Assembly: GCF_016463645.1 (NCBI RefSeq)
Contig: NZ_JAEMQX010000017.1
Location: 1 to 49,802, forward strand
Source: Sphingopyxis sp.
Lineage (GTDB): Bacteria > Pseudomonadota > Alphaproteobacteria > Sphingomonadales > Sphingomonadaceae
DNA: 49,802 nucleotides
Reading direction: 5' to 3'
The notes beneath the pieces were generated by a model that saw only the letters and a list, made by a program, of their open reading frames with translations, searched no databases and was not told the origin of the DNA. The position numbers and the translations under genes are program-made. Of the stretch, positions 44,732 through 49,802 are shown one piece after another. Each line of letters opens with the position of its first letter. The stretch's first letter is position 1.

Positions 44732-45181
44732 GTCATCCCCCTCCTTTTTTGTGCTGAACGGCACTGACGCGTTCGTTGTCGCGAGTTCCGGTGCGTGTCC
44801 GCAGCCTCGCATGAGCAGCTTCTGATTGTTCACAGCAAGGAGGTTCCGGCGCGGGCCGCCAAAGGTCGGTCCAATAGCGAGTATGTCCCGAGCGGCATGC
44901 GCATACTGATACCGCAGCAACGTTTTGGGGCGGATTTTCGGCATCGGGGGCACCGCGTGCAATATGCGCGAATTGGTGCCCGTCGCTGTGGCTCGAGGCC
45001 GATGGAACCCCGCAATCGGCCAACGTGACGCGCTCCGGTTCGGATTGCGAAGGGGTGCGGTGGCCAGCGCCACATCCGCATGACGCGAAAACGCCGCTGT
45101 CGGCCCTTCGCGCGCGACCGCTAGTATGCGTCCCCCGAGAGGGACGTGACGCGAGTGGCGCCAGCCCAGCTATTAGCGATC
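44732..45181. other. Divergent 450-base region between TonB receptor and GMC genes
   Basis: No gene is supported here: the open frames on both strands lack family likeness and ribosome-binding sites. It must hold the two divergent promoters. GTGGC-CAGC-GCCAC near 45060-45073 is a weak inverted repeat. Confidence 0.45.
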
Positions 45182-46774
45182 ATGGACAGCTATGATTACA
45201 TCATCGTCGGCGCCGGCTCAGCGGGATGCGTTATCGCAAACCGGCTGGTGCGCGCCGGGCATATTGTATTGTTGCTTGAGTCCGGCAAGAACGATCAAGA
45301 CTATTTCATGAAGATCCCCGGCGGCCTGCAGAAAATATCGGCCTCCCATTCATGGTCATTTTCGACGGAGCCGCAGCCGTTCGTAAACGACCGTCGCATT
45401 TTCATGAAACAGGGTCGCGTCGTTGGCGGCGGATCATCCATTAACGGCATGGTCTATATCAGGGGCCAGGCCGAAGATTATGACGATTGGGAGCGCGATG
45501 GCTGCGAAGGCTGGGGCTGGCAGAACGTGCTCCCCGTTTTCAAGAAGCTCGAGGCGAACCAAAGATATTCCGAGCCATATCATGGCACGGAAGGTGAGCT
45601 GAACGTATCGGACGCGAACTATCGGCACCCATTGAGCTACGCTTTCGTTCGCGCAGCTCAGGAAGCCGGCTTGCCGTACAATGACGATTTCAACGGATCG
45701 TCACAAGCCGGTGTGGGCTTCTATCAGGTAACCTGCGCGGATGGGCTACGTCGATCCGCGGCATCAGCTTTTCTAAGGTCGGTCGAAAAGAATCCTCAGC
45801 TGACCATTCGCAGTTCCACGCACGTTGAACGGATATTGACTGCGGATGGCGCCGCTAGCGGCGTTCGTTATCGTGCATCGGACAACAGTGTACACGAATC
45901 CGCCGCTCGACAGGAAGTGATCATAGCCGCGGGCGCATTTGGCTCTCCGCAGCTTCTTCAGCTTTCCGGTATCGGACCCGGCGCCTTGCTTTCCCGGCAC
46001 GATATCGATCCGGTAAGGGTATTGGACGGCGTGGGGGCCAATTTTCACGATCATTTCCAGGCGTCGGTCTATGGGCAGACGAAGCGTGCGATCAGTCTGC
46101 ACGGTGCGGACAAGGGCCTGCGCGCGGCGGGGCACGGTTTGCAGTGGCTGTTATTCAAGTCCGGCCTGTTGACGTCGAACATCGTCGAAAGCGGCGGATT
46201 TGCATCCACGCGCGGCACTGCCCGACCCGATGTGCAGTTCACCGTCCTGCCGGTCCTGACCGGCGATGCCGATCGAACGGCGTTGCCCGGCCATGGTATC
46301 AGCATCGGCGTGTGTGACCTGCGGCCGCGCGCGCGCGGATCGGTGCAGATTGCCAGCAAGGATGTGGCGGTGCCGCCGCTGATCGACGCCAACGCGCTCG
46401 GGGACGCGGAAGACATGGCGACCCTGGTGCGCGGGGTCAGACTTGCTCGCCGAATTCTTCACTCGCCATCGCTCGCCCGGCTCTTGTCGCATGAGCTGCA
46501 GCCGGGACGGGGTGAGGTCGACCTCAGTGATGCGGTGATCGAAGAGCATATCCGGCGCGTGTTGAAGACCAACTATCATCCCGCCGGCACCTGCCGGATG
46601 GGACGCGCTGACGATCCCAACGCCGTTGTCGATACCAAGCTGCGAGTCCACGGCGTACCACGCCTGCGGGTCGCCGATGCTTCGATTATGCCGACACTTG
46701 TCAGTGGGAACACCAATGCACCCGCCATCATGATCGGTGAGCGATGCGCCAATTTCATCCTCAATCAGGCATAG
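45182..46774 (+). CDS. GMC-family FAD alcohol dehydrogenase
   Basis: A 530-residue GMC oxidoreductase. The N-terminal FAD-binding motif is IIVGAGSAGCVIANRL. The GMC signature segment is RVVGGGSSINGMVYIRG, the second is GAFGSPQLLQLSGIGP, and the catalytic His is in NYHPAGTCRMG (about 463-473) near VSGNTNAPAIMIG. It oxidises an alcohol to an aldehyde with FAD. Length and motifs are close to choline and polyethylene-glycol dehydrogenases. I chose ATG 45182 (MDSYDYIIVG) over GTG 45146. The aldehyde dehydrogenase begins 8 bases after it. Confidence 0.9.
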   Translation: MDSYDYIIVGAGSAGCVIANRLVRAGHIVLLLESGKNDQDYFMKIPGGLQKISASHSWSFSTEPQPFVNDRRIFMKQGRVVGGGSSINGMVYIRGQAEDYDDWERDGCEGWGWQNVLPVFKKLEANQRYSEPYHGTEGELNVSDANYRHPLSYAFVRAAQEAGLPYNDDFNGSSQAGVGFYQVTCADGLRRSAASAFLRSVEKNPQLTIRSSTHVERILTADGAASGVRYRASDNSVHESAARQEVIIAAGAFGSPQLLQLSGIGPGALLSRHDIDPVRVLDGVGANFHDHFQASVYGQTKRAISLHGADKGLRAAGHGLQWLLFKSGLLTSNIVESGGFASTRGTARPDVQFTVLPVLTGDADRTALPGHGISIGVCDLRPRARGSVQIASKDVAVPPLIDANALGDAEDMATLVRGVRLARRILHSPSLARLLSHELQPGRGEVDLSDAVIEEHIRRVLKTNYHPAGTCRMGRADDPNAVVDTKLRVHGVPRLRVADASIMPTLVSGNTNAPAIMIGERCANFILNQA

Positions 46775-46782
46775 GAACGAAC

Positions 46783-48261
46783 GTGCATAAATGTAGGGAA
46801 GGCCAGTTATACATTGGCGGTGCGTGGACATCCCCGGGCCAGTGCGAGATCGAGCCGGTGTTGAATCCCGCGACCGAAGAGGTTCTTGGCTATGCGGCCC
46901 TGGCCAGCACGGCGGATGCAGAGGCCGCCCTGGATGCGGCGCGCACGTCCTTCGATCATGGGCCGTGGCGGCGCATGAACATTGCAGAGCGCGCCGCGGT
47001 CCTTGGCAGGATGGTCGATTGGCTCGAGGCGCGCGACGAGGAACTGTGCGCGCTGGTCCGGATCGAGACTGGCTCGCTCCAAAGCTTCGCGCGATCGATG
47101 CAGTTCGGCACAGGCATCAGCCATGCGCGTCACTTCCTCAAGATCGCGCCCCAAATCTCCAGCCAGTCTTTTCCGCTCGAGACGGTACAACGGCCCGACG
47201 GTACAGCAATCGTCGGTGGCGGCGTGGCCGTACGCGAGCCCGTCGGGGTCTGTGCCGCGATTACGCCGTACAACGTGCCGTTCATGCTCAACATCGGGAA
47301 GGTCATTCCCGCGCTGGTGATGGGCAACAGCGTCGTTCTCAAGCCTTCGCCCTACACGCCCTTTTCGGCGCTCATCTTGGGTGAGGCAGCCGAAGCGGCG
47401 GGCGTACCCGCCGGCGTCTTCAACATCGTGAATGGCGGACCCGACATCGGAAACGCGCTTACCACCGATCCACGTGTGGATCTGGTCAGCTTCACCGGGT
47501 CCGACACGGTCGGAGCGGCGATACAGGCGCAAGCCGCGCCCACGCTCAAACGTTGCTTGATGGAGTTGGGCGGCAAGTCCGCGATGATCGTTTGCGCCGA
47601 CGGTGATGTCGAGGCGGCGGCGCAGAACGCGCTGGCGAGCTTGACCCAGCATGCTGGCCAAGCATGCGCCTCGATGACTCGACTTGTGGTCCACAACTCG
47701 GTCAGGCCGGCCTTCGTCGCGCGGTTGCGCGAGATGTTCGAGGCGGTGGTGATCGGCGATCCCGCCGATCCCGCAACCAGCATGGGTCCGCTGATCCGTG
47801 AAGCGGCGCGTCGACGGGTGGATCATATGGTGCAAGCAGCGATCGGCGAGGGCGTCAAGCTGGTCACGGGGGGCAGGATTCCAGCCGGCCGAGACAAGGG
47901 GTTTTTCTATGAACCGACCTTGTTCGATGATGTGGATAACCGCTCGCTGATCGCTCGCGAGGAAGCTTTCGGGCCAGTCGGCGTGGTGATCGGGTTTGAC
48001 ACCAGCGACGAGGCGGTTGCGATTGCTAACGATAGCGAATTTGGCCTGACCGGCGCGGTCTACTCCAAGAATGTCGGTCTCGCCTATGAAATAGCGCAAG
48101 CGTTGCGTACCGGGAAAGTCAACATCAACGGCGGCTCCGGCAAGATGAGTTCATATCACCCGTTCGGAGGGATCAAGCGATCCGGCTACGGGCGCGAATT
48201 CGGCGAACTTGGCCTTCATGAGTTCACCTATGTGAAGACCATTGCCTATCGCTTGGCGTGA
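46783..48261 (+). CDS. NAD(P)-dependent aldehyde dehydrogenase
   Basis: A 492-residue ALDH. The general base is Glu261 in LMELGGKSAMIV, and the nucleophile is Cys295 in GQACASMTRL. Cofactor-side motifs are ITPYNVPFMLN and FTGSDTVGAAI, and the end is GGIKRSGYGREFGELGLHEF. It would oxidise the aldehyde made by the GMC enzyme. I chose GTG 46783, which has AGGAAC nearby, over ATG 46744, which would overlap the GMC gene by 31 bases. Both would give functional proteins. Confidence 0.9.
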   Translation: MHKCREGQLYIGGAWTSPGQCEIEPVLNPATEEVLGYAALASTADAEAALDAARTSFDHGPWRRMNIAERAAVLGRMVDWLEARDEELCALVRIETGSLQSFARSMQFGTGISHARHFLKIAPQISSQSFPLETVQRPDGTAIVGGGVAVREPVGVCAAITPYNVPFMLNIGKVIPALVMGNSVVLKPSPYTPFSALILGEAAEAAGVPAGVFNIVNGGPDIGNALTTDPRVDLVSFTGSDTVGAAIQAQAAPTLKRCLMELGGKSAMIVCADGDVEAAAQNALASLTQHAGQACASMTRLVVHNSVRPAFVARLREMFEAVVIGDPADPATSMGPLIREAARRRVDHMVQAAIGEGVKLVTGGRIPAGRDKGFFYEPTLFDDVDNRSLIAREEAFGPVGVVIGFDTSDEAVAIANDSEFGLTGAVYSKNVGLAYEIAQALRTGKVNINGGSGKMSSYHPFGGIKRSGYGREFGELGLHEFTYVKTIAYRLA

Positions 48262-48335
48262 CGAGGATTTTCGTCGACGGATAAGTTGCAGGCTGCAGTG
48301 GCTTTAGCGTGCGAAAGATGAGGGAAGAAGTGAAG

Positions 48336-49538
48336 ATGGAGATCAAACCGGCGTTTGCGGGGCTAAAGGTGATTGACATCAGTCAGGGCATCGCCGGGCC
48401 GCTCGCGGGCATGTTGCTCGCGCAACACGGTGCCCAGGTCATCAAGATCGAGAACACGGAAGCGGGCGACTGGGCGCGTACGACCGGCGGGGGCAAGGGC
48501 GCATCGCCCGGCGGCCATTCCGCGTTGTCGATAATGGGAAACCTCGGAAAGCGCAGCATCTCGCTTGATCTCAAGAGCGCGCGCGGCCGGGAATTGCTGT
48601 GGAAGCTCATTGAGGATGCGGACGTCGTGATGGAGGGGTTCCGGCCAAAGGTCATCGAACGCCTGGGCTTTGGATATGCGGCCGTGGCGAAGCGAAACCC
48701 GCGTGCCATCTATGTCTCGTTGTCGGGCTTTGGACAGTCGGGCCCGATGCGCGACCGCCCCGCCACCGATCCGATCTTGCAGGCATTCACCGGCGTCATG
48801 GCGAACAACGCCGGGCCGGGCGGAAAGCCTCAGAACGTCCGCTCGATACCGGTCGATGTAATGACCGCGCTGTTCGCGTTCCAGGCGATTGCCACCGCGC
48901 TGTATAGCCGGCTCGATCAGCCGCACGGTCGCTACATCGAAATCTCGCTTATCGAATGTGCCGCGTGGCTCAATCTTTACTCCATGTTGCAAGGCTTGCT
49001 CAACGATGGTCGTCCGCCAGCGCGACGGCCGCCGAACGACGTCTTCCAGACTAGCGATGGCTGGGTCGTGATCAGCATACTCGAACATCGGCCATGGCAG
49101 GAATTCTGCAACGCGATCGAGCGACCCGAACTGGGCGATGATCCGCGCTTCGGGACACCAGCCTCCCGCACCGAGAATGGCGACGAACTGTTGAGCCAGG
49201 TCCGCGACGCATTCAAGGCCAGGTCCAATTCATATTGGTGCGACCGCCTAACCGAGTTCAACATTCTGAATTCGGAAGTGAAGACGTCCGCCGAGTTCCT
49301 CGACGACCCGGCCGTTGTCGCGTCCGGCATTTTCGAACGGTTGAGTCAGCCCGGCATCGCCACGCCGCTTCCCATCCCGCGCATTCCAGGTCTCCCCGGC
49401 TTCGAGGACGGGACCGAGCTCGCACGGGCGCCGCTCGCAGGTGAACATACCGAAGCGATCTTGCGCGAACACGGGCTGACCACTGAGGAAATTGCGGATT
49501 TGCGCGCGAGTAAGGTTATCAAGCAGCCGACGCTCTGA
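48336..49538 (+). CDS. CaiB/BaiF class III CoA-transferase
   Basis: A 400-residue class III (family III) CoA-transferase: LKVIDISQGIAGPLAGMLLA, YVSLSGFGQSGPMRDRPATD, then the region with the catalytic Asp in SIPVDVMTALFAFQAIATAL. It moves CoA between acyl groups, which would activate the acid from the alcohol/aldehyde oxidation without ATP. ATG 48336 has GAGGGAAG upstream; earlier in-frame codons at 48309 and 48318 are possible. It follows the aldehyde dehydrogenase by 74 bases, so the three forward genes form a unit. Confidence 0.9.
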   Translation: MEIKPAFAGLKVIDISQGIAGPLAGMLLAQHGAQVIKIENTEAGDWARTTGGGKGASPGGHSALSIMGNLGKRSISLDLKSARGRELLWKLIEDADVVMEGFRPKVIERLGFGYAAVAKRNPRAIYVSLSGFGQSGPMRDRPATDPILQAFTGVMANNAGPGGKPQNVRSIPVDVMTALFAFQAIATALYSRLDQPHGRYIEISLIECAAWLNLYSMLQGLLNDGRPPARRPPNDVFQTSDGWVVISILEHRPWQEFCNAIERPELGDDPRFGTPASRTENGDELLSQVRDAFKARSNSYWCDRLTEFNILNSEVKTSAEFLDDPAVVASGIFERLSQPGIATPLPIPRIPGLPGFEDGTELARAPLAGEHTEAILREHGLTTEEIADLRASKVIKQPTL

Positions 49539-49612
49539 CTGTGCATTGCCAGCTGCCGTGCCAGCGCGGGCTTGAGCGCTCGGCATGACACGCCGGCTGA
49601 GGCCAATATTCC

Positions 49613-49802
49613 CTAGCTACGCCGCAGCAGCTTTCCGCGAAGTTCGCCAGTTGGGATACCGTCACGATAGCTGATTGCACCGGCTTTGATAGTCGCCGTA
49701 TAGCCGTCAACGTGCTGCAGAAGCCTGCTCCCGCCAGCGGGAAGATCGGGTAGTGTGCGGAGAGTTCTGCAAAATCCATTGAGGATTTGAGCGGCCATGG
49801 CA
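49613..49802 (-). CDS. Amidohydrolase (D-aminoacylase-like), 3' end only
   Basis: The last 63 codons of a reverse-strand gene that runs past the window edge. The tail DLPAGGSRLLQHVDGYTATI, then DGIPTGELRGKLLRRS, is the usual C-terminus of N-acyl-D-amino-acid deacylase/amidohydrolase proteins. The metal-binding domain is outside the window, so activity cannot be judged. It converges with the CoA-transferase across about 75 bases in which I see nothing clear. Confidence 0.7.
   Translation of the reverse strand, partial: AMAAQILNGFCRTLRTLPDLPAGGSRLLQHVDGYTATIKAGAISYRDGIPTGELRGKLLRRS

Noticed and set aside
46807..48099. 430-residue reverse frame
   Set aside because: It is antisense to the aldehyde dehydrogenase, whose catalytic Glu and Cys are in place on the other strand.
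1..49802. CRISPR array, tRNA or rRNA genes
   Set aside because: No regularly spaced repeats and no tRNA or rRNA-like sequence were noticed on either strand.

Overview
The window reads as DNA from an alphaproteobacterium, most likely a sphingomonad (Sphingomonas, Sphingopyxis, Novosphingobium or Sphingobium). This rests on high GC, GC-rich third codon positions, many 4-bp ATGA/TGATG gene overlaps, the DUF736/DUF2840/DUF2285/DUF2274 accessory set of alphaproteobacterial conjugative elements, and a TonB receptor, GMC oxidoreductase and Rieske dioxygenase of sphingomonad type. No database search was possible, so names come from recognised motifs and family architecture.

Layout. (1) 1-4226: the 3' part of imuB and complete dnaE2, an SOS mutasome pair. 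(2) 4412-18057: accessory and DNA-transfer half of an integrative conjugative element of the RP4-Trb/Tn4371-like kind. It holds three DUF736 paralogues, an orphan MauJ-like cargo gene, small membrane and regulatory proteins, a frameshifted DUF6499/DUF2285 gene, an excisionase-like HTH protein, DUF2840, TraF peptidase, a lytic transglycosylase, a candidate oriT, a VirD2/DUF3363 relaxase, the TraG/VirD4 coupling protein and a CopG-like protein. A reverse-strand block follows: RadC, a membrane protein, a small protein and a membrane-anchored HTH regulator. (3) 18276-29817: the mating-pair operon trbB-C-D-E-J-K-L-F-G-I plus DUF2274. A 2.3-kb group II intron lies antisense to this operon, exactly between the trbL ribosome-binding site and the trbL start codon. 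(4) 29949-33345: LysR and LuxR regulators, an IS3-family element with a -1 frameshift signal, and a gene remnant cut by the IS. (5) 33329-49802: a catabolic region.

The catabolic region holds a tightly coupled reverse-strand operon (acyl-CoA ligase, Rieske dioxygenase alpha and beta, SCP2-type thiolase, DUF35 partner, VOC protein). It also holds an LvaA/ACAD10-like phosphotransferase, an HpaI-type aldolase, a second acyl-CoA ligase, a TonB receptor broken by an in-frame amber codon, and a forward GMC alcohol dehydrogenase / aldehyde dehydrogenase / class III CoA-transferase run. The last bases are the 3' end of an amidohydrolase gene. Together these could take up a hydrophobic or polymeric alcohol or aromatic compound, oxidise alcohol to aldehyde to acid, activate it to a CoA thioester, hydroxylate it, and cut carbon-carbon bonds by retro-aldol chemistry. 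The substrate cannot be read from sequence.

No integrase, attachment site or element end was identified, so whether imuB-dnaE2 and the catabolic genes are cargo or flanking chromosome is open. The antisense intron, the frameshifted DUF2285 gene and the amber codon in the TonB receptor suggest that parts of the element may be decaying or conditionally expressed.
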